This document shows positions 50,233 through 60,729 of a DNA stretch of 64,000 bases, one piece after another (positions within the stretch are counted from its first letter, which is position 1; every line of letters begins with the position of its first letter). The stretch comes from Pictodentalium vernedei. Taxonomy: Eukaryota > Mollusca > Scaphopoda > Dentaliida > Dentaliidae. The translations under genes and the position numbers were made by a program. The notes below the pieces were generated by a model. That model was not told the DNA's origin. It saw nothing but the letters and a program-made list of their open reading frames with translations, and did no database searches. The stretch covers positions 1 to 64,000 of the forward strand of contig JAUFNR010000074.1 of the NCBI GenBank assembly GCA_031216915.1, given 5' to 3'.

Positions 50233-50950
50233 GAGAGATAGGAGAGGGAATGAGGAACGACCGAGGTGGGTGGGTGGGGGGGGGGGGGGGGGGGGGTAAT
50301 GTATTAATTATCCAACACTATATACACATGTCTGCTGTCATGTTATTTATGCATCTGCTAAACTCAGGGAATGTACGACCGATCTGAATTTAACTGCATG
50401 GGGCCAGTGGCGTATCTACGGAACATAGCGCATTTGGGAAGCACTGAATTGCGCCCCTGTGACAGCGGTCCGTATATACTGAAGGCATGTCCTTCTAGTT
50501 AGCACGTTGGGGGAGTGGATTCCTTATTGCGATGCGATTATAAAAATAAGTGGCATTCCTGCATACTGGACCAGGGCATACTGTGAATTGCAATTGTATT
50601 CTCTCCAGTAACTGTAGAGCATGTGTTAATACAATTTTACTTACTTGTTTACATAAGCCTATTTTTGGTATAAATGCTTGTTGAATTTTCATGAAAAGAA
50701 AGTCGTTTGGGGGTAGAATAGTTGAAAACCATTTACGTCAACACCACCTCTTAAACGATTGTTTTTTATGGCTGTGGTTGAAAATGTATGTTAAGGTACA
50801 TAGGCCTTGTATATTTTGTCTTCTTATAATACAAAAATAGATAAAGTCAAAACGGAACATTCGCCACAGTTCCTATATTAAACAGACAAAACTTATTTTG
50901 ACAGTCAGTAGGACATATTGGTTGAATGTCAGAATAAATCTGAATAAACA

Positions 50951-51015
<65 letters not shown>

Positions 51016-51657
51016 TTATAAAAATAAGTGGCATTTCTGCATACTAGACCAGGAGATACTGTGAACTGCAATTGTATCCTCTCGAATAACTGTAAAGGAT
51101 GTGTTCATAAAATTTTACTTACTTGTTTGCATAAGCCTATGTTTTGTTTGAATGATTGTAGAATTTCCATCAATAGAAAGTCGTTTGTGGAGGGAATAGA
51201 AGAAAACCGTTCACGTCATCACAACCTCTTAAACGAGTGTTTTTATAACTATAGTTTAAAACGTATATTATGTGGACATATGGCTTGTATATTTTGTCTT
51301 CTTATCATACACAAATAGATAAAATCAAAACGGAACGTTCGTCCAAAATCCTATATTCAGAAGACAAAACATATTATGGCAGTGACTTGGATATATTTTT
51401 TAATGTCATAATAGCCCAAGCATGCCTTTGAACCAATTATTTGTACTGTACGGGAAAAGACGAAAGTGCCTAACTTTCACGCCGTAGATATGCTGTGTCA
51501 GGTAGACCGAAAACTCAGGACTGTCCTTCTAGTTACCATGTTAGGGGGTGTGGTCCTTATTGTGAAACTTTTTTAGACTACAGGCAGACGAAATGTAAAA
51601 AATATATTCTATTTCTATCTCTTCCACCTAGGGAACTGAATAAATGGCAGAGTGATA

Positions 51658-51682
51658 TGGGGGGGGGGGGGGGGGGGGGGGG

Positions 51683-51720
<38 letters not shown>
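51658..51720 (+). repeat. Example purine tract: G run then (GA)n
   Basis: A G run of about 27 is joined directly to about 36 bp of GA. In other units the G run and GA tract are separated by about 100-150 bp. Further examples of G runs are at 27843-27869, 32530-32549, 32757-32779, 37412-37432, 42259-42279 and 50278-50296; GA tracts are at 32672-32729, 34667-34728, 36665-36745, 37555-37611 and 48354-48407. Confidence 0.9.
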
Positions 51721-51723
<3 letters not shown>

Positions 51724-52229
51724 GGTGGACGTAGAATTGTACTAATTATCCGACACTATATACACATGTCTGCTGTCATGTTATTTATGCATCGGCTAAA
51801 CGAGTGAAACTACAAGGTGTTGTAACTCAGGGAATTAATATTCGACCGATATGAATTTAACTGCATGGGACCAGTGGCTTATACACGGAACGTAGCGTCT
51901 CTGGCAAGCACTGAATTTGGTTCCTATGTCAACGGTCCATATACACCAAAGGCATATCCTTCTAGTTCGCACGTTGGGGGAGGGGATTCCTTATTGTGAA
52001 GCGATTATAGAAATAAGTGGCATTTCTGCATACTGGACCAGGCTAGACTGTGAATTGCAATTGTATTATCTTCAATAACTGTAGAGCATGCGTTAACAAA
52101 ATATTACTTACTTGTTTACATAAACCTATTTTTCGTATAAATGATAGTTGAATTTTCATGAAAAGAGAGTCGTTTGTGGGAAGAATAGAAGAAAACCGTT
52201 TACGTCAACACCACCTCTTAAACGATTGT

Positions 52230-52265
52230 TTTTTTTATAGCTGTTGTTTAAAACTGATGTTAAGT
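52230..52265 (+). other. Empty SINE site in a homologous unit
   Basis: The unit starting near 52010 is of the SINE-bearing type (GACCAGGCTAGACTG) but reads GTTTAAAACTGATGTTAAG without interruption, with no second flank copy. It is an uninserted version of the site occupied at 30451, 35283, 40130 and 46974. Confidence 0.75.
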
Positions 52266-53640
52266 GAACATATGCCTTGTATATTTTGTCTTCTTATACA
52301 AAAATAGATGAAATCAAAACGGAACATTCGTCTCGATTCCTCTATTGAACAGACAAAAGATATGGCAGTCACTTGGGCATATTGCTGAATGTCACAATAA
52401 CTCATAATTATTTGTACTGGTAGGAAACAAGACGAAAGTGCCAAAATTACACGCCCTAGATATGCTCTGTCAGGTAGATCCAAAACTCTAATATGTATGC
52501 TCTCTCTATTGTCTGAGAAAATTGAAAGTTTGTAACTGCAAAACGTAGTGTTTTATATTCTTTGGTTTGTTCTTTCCACCCCCGCCTCATCCGAACCACG
52601 CCACCATTATAATGAGTGTCTCACTCTACTATCCTTCTAGTTATCGCTTTAGGGGGATGTTTTATCGTGATACTTTATTAGACTACATGAAGACAAAATA
52701 TAAAAAAATATATTTTATTTTCTACGTCTTCCATCTAGGTAAGGAAGTGAATAAATCTGAGAGAGAGAGAGAGACAGGGATAGAGAGAGACAGGGATAGA
52801 GAGAGAGAGAGAGAGGGGGGAGAGAGAGATATTACTATCCGACAATAAAAACATGTCCGCTGTCATGGTATTTACGCATCGTCTAAATGAGCGAGACTAC
52901 AAGGTGTTGTAGCTCAGGGAATTAATGTTCGACCAATATTAATTTAACTGCATGGGGCCAATGGTGTATCTATGGAACATACCAGCTGTGGCAAGTACTG
53001 AAATTGTGTCCCTGGGACAACGGTCCATATATACCGCAGGCATATCCTTCTAGTTAGCACGTAGGAGGGGCAGATTCCTTGTTGTGTTACTTTATTAGAC
53101 TGTTAAAAGACAAAATTTAAACAAAATATAGTTTATTTTCTACCTCTTCTACCTAGGGAACTGAATGAATCGCTCAGGAACGATGGGGGGAGGGGCAAGA
53201 TATAGCGAGAGAGAGAGAGAGGGAGAGAGAGAGAGAGAGAGGGGGGCAGAGAGAGAGAGAGAGAGAGAGAGAGGCACCTGCTAAATGTTTGTTTAATTGT
53301 ATAACACGCCTTTGTACCAATTATAAAAAAAACTGGACGGAAGCAAAAAGAAAGTGCCTAAATAAATTGCACGCCGTAGGTATGCTGCGTCAGTTAGATC
53401 CAAAACTCTAAAACGTATGCTTTCTCTATTGTCTCAGAAAATTCAAATTTTGTAACTGCAAAACGTAGAGTTTTATATTCTTTGGTTTGTTCTCCCCGCC
53501 ACCACCTCACCCCAACCGCGCCCCCTCTACAACGAGTGTGTAGCTCTAAGATCCTTCAAGTTAGCACGTTACGGGGATTCCTTATTGTGATACTTTATTA
53601 ATAAATCGACCAGGAAGAAGGGGGATCCAGAGGGAGCGAG

Positions 53641-54734
53641 AGAGGGAGATAGAGAGAGAGAATTTTTTTAATATTTTTATGTTTAATTTCAATTAAAATA
53701 CAAGTGAAACAAAACGTTAAAACTTCTCAAATAGTGACTGAGAGGCAGTGAGTAAGTGTCAGCCATACCCCTGTATACCAGAACAACCTTGTAATAATGA
53801 TTTGTAAGTGGAGGGAATCTGTTATGGGCTTTTCTAACCCTGCTGGGAGCCTCCATGAACAATTGCAACAACACAAAAAACATGTTTTTTCCACCTCAGA
53901 CCCACCCACATGCCCCGGCTTCGGGTCACGAGACATTTTGGTGCCCACCCCCTGATCTGAGCGGATATTTCGAGGTTGTTCAGATACTGATGACTGTCTA
54001 CCTTTTCACCGACACAGATATTAGGACAACCCATCAACAAATCTACAACCTAACTCACCCCCTGGACTTAACCCTCTAAGACTTTTAGGCCACTTTTAGG
54101 CACATTGCGGACCAACTTTGAAGAAGAGTGCCCCCCCCCCCCCCCCCCCCCCCTCTGTCCGTGCATAGTGTACATTGTATATAACACTGACTGGTATCGA
54201 CATCGGTGTTGAGAAAATGGTTAAAATGCAGTTAAAAGCTGTTGTAGTGGTATTTCCCAACTACTCAGGATGTTGTCGATACGAAGAAACCAGTAGACAC
54301 TGACATCTGAACTATTGTGCAACAAAAGGAATTACCTTAATTCTGGTGGACATATCATCAGTGACAGAGAGCATGTTCAGGATAAGCACATTTTTGTATG
54401 GAATGATATAATTTAGAAAGCAATCAATCAATTATCTGTATACCCACTTTAAGGACCCAACTTATATGAATATGTAAATGTCTCCCTAATAAATATGCAA
54501 CTAATGTCTACCTAATAGTCGTATTGTAGTAAAAAACATTAGGGCGACGCCATTAGGGAGACATGGGCGATATATTTTACTAAAATACTTTTTTCATCGT
54601 GAATATAGTATTTTGGGATATTAATTTATTAAATTAATTGCATCATCAGACACAAGATTCTCTGTGAAGCCCAGGAAAAAATGTCTTCCTATTGGACTAT
54701 TTTGAAACACGTCGCCCTAAGTGTCGATACAGTG

Positions 54735-54807
<73 letters not shown>

Positions 54808-54955
54808 TATTAATATTAATATATTTAACTACACTTTTCAATTTAATTAAGACATTCAGAAACCATGATAGACCCTGCTTCTTAAACTAAACTAAACAAT
54901 TTAATATTTATGAACAGTGTATTTTACAGTGGTTACTTATCTGTAAACAGCTACT
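53641..54955. other. Intergenic region right of the array
   Basis: No gene recognised. It contains a C run (54131-54153), an (AT)n tract (54736-54802) and AT-rich unique sequence. Minus-strand ORFs at 53689-54040 overlap in several frames without a recognisable family. Confidence 0.55.
54736..54802. repeat. (AT)n microsatellite
   Basis: About 66 bp of alternating AT followed by TTAATATATTAATATTAATAT. It is self-complementary and can extrude as a cruciform. Confidence 0.92.
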
Positions 54956-54959
54956 CAAG

Positions 54960-56812
54960 GTGAAAGTCAAATGGAGGGTTGTCCCAGTTATCAACCACGC
55001 AAAGTTTCAAAACATTTGGCCCTGTGGCTTCAGAGGAAAAGAGTTTTCAAAATTGACCAATCAGAATCAAAGAATGCTTCTGGCGGCAACGTTTTTTCAC
55101 CCAACAGGAAGAAAATGAGTAACAGTTCTGGAGAACTTCTCATAGACAATGCCTGCCAAGTCTGGTTCACATTGGCTCAGTACTTTCAGTGAAGATGATG
55201 AAAATGTAATTTCCCACAGAGTTTCTATAGTAACTATAAGCCACAATTGCAGCCATAATTGCAACCCGATGAAGATTAAAATGAGGATCACTGGTAGAGG
55301 GGTTACAGTTATCAGTCACACTAAGTTTTCAAACCATTTGGCCTTGTAGTTTCAAAGATTTTTTTGAAAATGCATACATTTATGAATTCTGTTTCTACAA
55401 AAAAATCAGTAAGAGAAGGTTCAATATTTTAAAAATTACAATTTTTTCGGACAGTATTCTCTTTCAAAATAGCTTTGGATAGGTAAGGGTTACAGTCAAA
55501 ACACATTTTACTCCAATTTTGTCAAATCTTAAAAGATGTAAAATAATTACTGTCATCTGAGCTGACATGATGAGAAGTGAATATAAACAAAAACTTCCCT
55601 GGTTTTCCAAACACCTGTCATCAATCAGTATTTTTCTGATACGTAACTTGAGACTAATAATACATATATCAACATACAGTTAAACTTGTTTACAGTAGAA
55701 GTCAAAATAAGTTGCAGGATAATCCTATAAACTACGTATCTTTCTCTTCCTACACTGATAAGACCAGAAGCTGACATCATTTTCGGGAAAGCTCTCACTG
55801 ATAGCTTTCCAGAAAATGTCAGATTCTGATCGTGTCAGTCCAGGAGCAGCAGTTTACTTAGTTTATTGCAGTTATGCTACAGCTTACTTTGACTTGTACT
55901 GTATACACAATATTTTTGTTTTTTTCTCCAGTTCTCAGAGGAGAAAACTGGAACCAACCCTTATCAGATTTTCAATAAAAAACCAAGTATTTTGCTGACA
56001 GTACCGATCTTCTTGCAGACAGGAGAGGCATTGGGTTGAGCATTAGAATATAGCCTCTGGCGGCCACATATTTCCATTCTCTCAAAGACCATTCCTGCGA
56101 AGTTTGGTTCACGTCGGCTCAGTAGTTCCAGAAAAGATGAAAATGAGATTTCCCTTAGGGTTTCTATAGTAACTCTAAGTTGCAATTGTGGCCATGGTTG
56201 CAACCCGATCACCATTAAATGAGGATCATTGGTAGAGGAGAAGATTTTTGAAAGCCCACCAATCAGAATCAAAGAATGCCTCTGGCGGCCATGTTTTTCA
56301 CCCCACGGGAACAAAATGAGGATTGTTTGTAGAGGACCTCCCATAGACTATCCCTGCCAGGTTTGTTTTCATGTCGCCTAGGTTTTTCTAAAGAAGAAGA
56401 GGAAATGCGATTTCCCATAGGGTTTCTATAGTAACTATAAGCCGCCATTGTGGCCATGTTTGTGACCCAATCAACATTAAATGAGGATCGTTGGTATAGG
56501 GGGGTCCCAGTCATCATTTATGTGAAGTTTCAAAACATTTGGCCTGGCAGTTTCAGAGAAGAGGATTTTTGAAAATCCACTAACCAGAATCAAAGAAAGC
56601 CTCTGGATGTCATGTTTTTCATCCGACGGGAATAAAATGAGGATCGTTTGTAGAGGACCTCCCATAGACCATTCCTGCCAAGTCTGGTTCACACTGGCTC
56701 AGCGGTTACAGAGAGGAAGATGAAAATGTGAAAAGTTTACGGACGGCTGACGACGACGGATGCCAAGTGATGAAAAAAGCTCACATGGCCTTTTAAGCCA
56801 GGTGAGCTAAAA
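54960..56812 (+). mobile_element. Pearl / Helentron-like non-autonomous element
   Basis: Core phrases recur: AACATTTGGCC at about 55010, 55334 and 56536; CAGAATCAAAGAA at 55063, 56262 and 56579; TTTCTATAGTAACT at 55223, 56160 and 56423. The last monomer is followed by ACGGACGGCTGACGACGACGG and the hairpin AGCTCAC...GTGAGCT at 56778-56808, then CTAAAAA. Monomers, then an ACGG-like stretch, then a hairpin is the pearl layout. Unrelated AT-rich sequence (55370-56030) interrupts the core. Confidence 0.65.
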
Positions 56813-56815
56813 ATT

Positions 56816-57195
56816 ATTTCATATTGCACCAAATTAAAATTTGGGCTCCCATTGGGAGCACAAATATTAACCCAGTGACTAGATTTGAAAAAAACTTTAA
56901 TCTGACCCCCCTAGAGATGTTGTATACCAAATATGAAAAGATTCTGACCACTGGATCTGAAGAAGATTTTTTATGTATTTTATGGGTGATATCAGGGTTA
57001 TGCCCCTTGTGGTGCCCCCGTGGGTGTGACAACCTTATTTGAACAAACTTGAATTGACATATGACAGGGAACATGAACACTAGATTTGATTCAATTTGGT
57101 CTAGTAGTTTGTGAGAAGTCGATAATGTAACATTTACGCCAGACGGACGACGGACGGAAAGTGACTAGTAAAGCTTTGCTCAGGTGAGCTAAAAA
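56816..57195 (+). mobile_element. Second pearl-like fragment
   Basis: The core phrase GGGCTCCCATTGGGAGCACAAATAT...CCCAGTGACTAG is the same as in the element starting at about 63510. It ends ACGGACGACGGACGGAAAGTGAC, then CAGGTGAGCTAAAAAG. The 5' part is missing, and it sits head-to-tail behind the previous element. Confidence 0.6.
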
Positions 57196-57394
57196 GTCTG
57201 AAAAAAAGAAACTAAGAAATTTTCATATCATGAGCATTGGGTATTATAAAAGAGTAGAAGATTATAGAAAACTAGTATCCCTATAGTTTAGTCACCCTGG
57301 ACTCGCCATAATCTACATGTAGACAGCAATGTCCAAGCATGTTTACCAGATAATAAAAATGATCATCGGCAAAATTTTAATTCATCAAATTTTT

Positions 57395-57500
57395 TTTATC
57401 ATTATTCCTATAATTAGTGTTCGGAATCCAATATTATAACATCCATGGAAATATCGCCCAGCCATGGAAAGTGACCAGTCCACGACAGCCGTACTGTGTA
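57395..57500 (+). repeat. Left arm of a widely spaced inverted repeat
   Basis: ATTATTCCTATAATTAGTGT, GGAAATATCGCCCA, GGAAAGTGACCAGTCCA and GCCGTACTGT occur here. Their reverse complement is at 60298-60405. Confidence 0.8.
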
Positions 57501-57594
57501 CTTTTTCTGAAAAAAACATCTGCTGTCAGTCTCAAATCAAATACTATCTTCAAATGTTTCACTTTTTACTGATTGAACATCAGAGATGAGAACT

Positions 57595-59524
57595 AACAAT
57601 AACTAGAACTATCACTGAAGGTGATTAATACCCCCGCTTTGGGTTTTTAGAGGAATGCACTTCTGATCATGTAGGCGAAGGCCATAAGGAAATGTATACA
57701 TAAAGATCATTTTTTGTTGTTGAAATTTGTATTTGCATGTGGCCTTCCACAGAACAGCACTGAATACTTAAAGAGCCCACACATATATGGTTTACATTTG
57801 GAAAAACACATTTACAATGTGTAACATGTATTCAAAATCGGTTCATTAATGTTGGAGGAGTTGCACACACAAGAATCCCATTTGAAAACCCATAATAAAT
57901 CCAAGTTAAAGGGAGATAACCTGGTTAAAATTGTCGCAGATCAAAAATTTGGGAATATGCGTATGTTCACTTAGTTATGATAATGTTTGAAAGGTTTCAT
58001 CAAAATTGATTGATAAATGTAGGAGGAGTTGCACGCACAAGAATTTCATGTAGAAACCCATAATAAATCTAAGTTAAAGGGAGATAACCTAGTTAAAATT
58101 GCCACAGCTCAAAAATTTTGGAATATGCGCATGTTTACTTAGTAGTGATGATGTCTGTAAACTTTCGTCCAAATTGATTGATAAATGTAGGAGGAGTTGC
58201 ACACACAAGAATTTCATGCAGAAACCCATATTAAATCAAAGTTCAAGAGAGATAACCTGGTTAAAATTGTCGCAGATCAAAAAGTTTGGAATATGCACAT
58301 GTTCACTTAGTAGAGATGATGTTTGAAAGGTTTCATCAAAATCGGTTCATTAATGTAGGAGGAGTTGCGCACACAAGAATTTGTTTGAACGGAAAGACAT
58401 AATAAATCTAAGTCAAAGGGAGATAACCTGGTTAAAATTGTCGCAGATCAAAAATCTTGGAATATGCGCATGTTCACTTAGTAGTGATGATGTCTGAAAA
58501 GTTTTGTCCAAATTGATTGATAAATGTAGGAGGAGTTGCACGCACAAGAATTTCATGTAGAAACCCATAATAAATCTAAGTTAAAGGGAGATAACCTAGT
58601 TAAAATTGCGCCAGCTCAAAAATTTTGGAATATGCGCATGTTCACTTAGTAGTGATGATGTCTGTAAACTTTCGTCCAAATTGATTGATAAATGTAGGAG
58701 GAGTTGCGCACACAAGAATTTCATGCAGAAACCCATATTAAATCAAAGTTCAAGAGAGATAACCTGGTTAAAATTGTCGCAGATCAAAAAGTTTGAAATA
58801 TGCACATGTTCACTTAGTAGAGATGATGTTTGAAAGGTTTCATCAAAATCGGTTCATTAATGTAGGAGGAGTTGCGCACACAAGAATTTGTTCGAACAGA
58901 AAGACATAATAAATCTAAGTCAAAGGGAGATAACCTGGTTAAAATTGTCGCAGATCAAAAATCTTGGAATATGCACATGTTCACTTAGTAGTGATGATGT
59001 CTGAAAAGTTTTGTCCAAACTGATTGATAAATGTAGGAGGAGTTGCGCACACAAGAATTTCATGTAGAAACCCATATTAAATCAAAGTTCAAGAGAGATA
59101 ACCTGGTTAAAATTGTCGCAGATTAAAAAGTTTGGAATATGCACAAGTTCACTTAGTAGAGATGATGTTTGAAAGGTTTCATCAAAATCGGTTCATTAAT
59201 GTAGGAGGAGTTGCGCACACAAGAATTTGTTCGGATGGAAAGACACAATAAATCTAAGTCAAAGGGAGATAACCTGGTTAAAATTGTCGCAGATCAAAAA
59301 TCTTGGAATATGCGCATGTTCACTTAGTAGTGATGATGTCTGAAAAGTTTTGTCCAAATTGATTGATAAATGTAGGAGGAGTTGCGCACACAAGAATTTC
59401 ATGTCCGGAAAGACGTACGGACGGACGTACGGACGGACAGACGGACGGACAGACGGACGGACGTACGGACGTACAGGGCGATTCCTATATAGCCCCCACT
59501 TCTTCGAAGCGGGGGTATAATGAA
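57595..59524 (+). mobile_element. Complete pearl-like element with nine ~170-bp monomers
   Basis: The 5' end has a small hairpin (ATCACTGAAGGTGAT) and ATACCCCCGCTTTG. Nine monomers follow, marked by GGTTAAAATTG at about 57923, 58090, 58259, 58430, 58598, 58766, 58937, 59105 and 59276. Every third monomer is most alike (507-bp super-period). Then come an ACGG/ACGT microsatellite (59412-59474), a hairpin CCCCCACTTC/GAAGCGGGGG (59493-59515) and GTATAAT, inverted relative to the start. This matches the described pearl architecture of bivalves. It has no coding capacity; mobility would depend on a Helentron in trans. Confidence 0.82.
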
Positions 59525-59583
59525 AAAAGTTGCCATCTTCAATCCCCACCCCTACAATATCTTTTCATTTTTACATGCAACAG

Positions 59584-59746
59584 GCCAATTCAAGAGAGTT
59601 TAAAGAAAATTGTCAGAGCTTATATTTCGATGAGAATCCGACATTCGATTCACACGAAGATTTGTGCAACAAAACCAGCAAAAATCCATGTAGATTCTCG
59701 CAGCACCTCTGCTAGGATTCGTGTGAAAACAATTGAATCAATTTAA
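59584..59746 (+). CDS. Candidate terminal exon of an unknown gene or transposase
   Basis: After a pyrimidine tract and ACATGCAACAG acceptor, one frame (needing two bases from upstream) reads PIQESLKKIVRAYISMRIRH, then SIHTKICATKPAKIHVDSRS and an Arg-rich end, stopping at TAA. The (I/V)xxYxxxRIxHSI pattern recalls the C-terminal end of some DNA transposases, but this is weak. No upstream exon was found. It lies squeezed between the pearl-like element and a MITE whose TTAA overlaps the stop codon. Confidence 0.25.
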
Positions 59747-59982
59747 CCCTTTACCTAACATAGCAGCAGAAAATTAACCAATATAAGGCTAACACAACCC
59801 AAAATATTCTGACAGTTTGTCATTAAAATTGTACAAATATGGCTGTCATTGCAACCGACTCAATGTGCCAGTTCCAATGAATCCATATTTGTAAGCTTTT
59901 ACTGGTAAATATTATCATTTTTTGTAAAAATTATCAAATTCAGTTTATATTTTAAAACTTAAGAGTTGCGTTGGGTAAAGGG
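59747..59982. mobile_element. TTAA-flanked MITE, piggyBac-like
   Basis: TTAA at 59743-59746 and 59983-59986 flanks termini CCCTTTACCTAAC and GTTGGGTAAAGGG, which are inverted copies with one mismatch. TTAA target sites with CCC-type termini are characteristic of piggyBac transposons. It is 236 bp with no ORF. Solo ends of the same family are at 484-498 and 63170-63190. Confidence 0.82.
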
Positions 59983-60297
59983 TTAACATGTGTTAGTATA
60001 CAACAGAGGTTCAACCATGATAGCCTGACAGGATCCTGGGACACTCATAGTAAGTACGACTTCTCCCTAACATTTTCTCGAGAATCCAAATGGATTCCCC
60101 CACATTTAGAGGAAATATCAGCCCTGATTGTATTCAATGAAAAAGCTGGAACATAGATGTTTCCAAAAATCACCACAAAAATGCAATTTAATATGTACCG
60201 GTTTTAGCATAGATTTATATATACCATGTATGGTGATGTGTTGTCAACACGTATATCATATATTTTGGCATATTAGAATATGTATTATATTGAAACT

Positions 60298-60405
60298 ACA
60301 GTACGGCCACCCTGGACTGGTCACTTTCCACGGGTGAGCAATATTTCCACAGACACAATAATTAGACTCCACACACTAATTTTAGGAATAATCATCAAAA
60401 AAGTT
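60298..60405 (-). repeat. Right arm of the widely spaced inverted repeat
   Basis: On the minus strand it carries the phrases of 57395-57500 in the same order, ending in GGAAAGTGACCAGTCCAGGG and GCCGTACTGT. About 2.8 kb, including the pearl-like element and the MITE, separates the arms. Confidence 0.8.
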
Positions 60406-60557
60406 AATTATTGAGGCACCGGATACAACCTGCAGATGATTTTTATTACCTTGTAAACGCATGCGTGGACATCACCTCCCACATGTGGATTACCACCAGC
60501 CCAAGGTGACTGTACTGTATGCTAAAGGCACTCAGCCTTTATGTTAACCATCCATAC

Positions 60558-60638
60558 CTTGTACTGAAATGTTGTTGGATTTAGTTCCTTGTAGGAATCA
60601 TCACCTTCATATATGGAATGAAGTACTTCCAACTCCTC
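60558..60638 (-). CDS. Exon of an RWDD4-like gene (RWD domain)
   Basis: On the minus strand, TTTTTTTGCAG is followed by 81 bp and the donor GTATGG. The 27 codons read EELEVLHSIYEGDDSYKELN and end TTFQYK. This is the start of an RWD domain: E-L-E-x-L-x-S-I-(Y/F) is its hallmark, and the segment closely resembles, from memory, vertebrate RWDD4 (MELEALRSIYEGDESFREL...FQYR). RWDD4 is a small RWD protein of poorly defined function. The exon is phase 0 on both sides. I found neither the short first exon (expected above 60640) nor the downstream exons (expected below 60557), so it may belong to a gene spread by repeat insertion or be a relic. Confidence 0.68.
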
Positions 60639-60729
60639 CTGCAAAAAAGTATAATAGTAGTTATATAGGTATTCCATCGGGTACAAAGCCCCATATATCC
60701 AGTAAGAATATGTCATCTATTTATTTCTT

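Larger units (their letters stand above)
26428..53640 (+). repeat. 27 kb higher-order tandem array of a 0.8-1.2 kb unit
   Basis: About 27 units, all in the same orientation, recur from start to end. Landmark phrases in order: AAAAATAAGTGGCATTTCTGCATACT, GACCAGG, GTGAATTGCAATTGTATT, CATAAGCCTA, AAAGTCGTTTG, ACGTCA, CTTAAACGATTG, TTTAAAACGGATGTTAAG, TTGTATATTTTGTCTTCTTATTATAC, CAAGACGAAAGTGCC, CTAGTTA, a G run, GATACTTTATTAGACTACAGGAAG, and a GA tract. Unit starts include 28335, 29147, 30212, 31070, 31883, 33066, 33894, 35041, 35900 and 36765. Both strands show short ORFs repeated from unit to unit; they are repeat shadows with frameshifts, not separate genes. The left edge begins mid-unit and the right edge decays after about 53300. 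The family is unknown to me. Confidence 0.9.
46712..53640 (+). repeat. Right part of the array, decaying
   Basis: It starts as a fourth SINE-bearing block, then loses regular order: internal deletion junctions near 48900, 50937 and 51517 fuse different unit positions. After 52000 the units are more diverged and rich in GA. The last recognisable phrases (CGTTGTGTTACTTTATTAGACT-like, AAAACGTAGAGTTTTATATT) are at 53070-53600. Confidence 0.8.

Noticed and set aside
26599..52483. Dozens of 60-110 codon ORFs repeated along the array on both strands
   Set aside because: They recur with every unit, conflict on opposite strands, break by frameshift between copies and have no start or splice context. 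They are repeat shadows.
53689..54040. Overlapping minus-strand ORFs right of the array
   Set aside because: Three frames are open at once with no recognisable domain or splice signal; most likely repeat-derived.
54300..54420. Downstream RWDD4 exon on the minus strand (VLILNMLSV reading before a GTAATT donor)
   Set aside because: No acceptor AG is present upstream in a usable position and the match to the RWD domain is poor.
57900..59400. CRISPR-like or centromeric satellite array
   Set aside because: The repeats are contiguous 170-bp monomers without spacers, and they lie inside an element with 5' and 3' ends and a microsatellite. The centromere-like length is coincidental.
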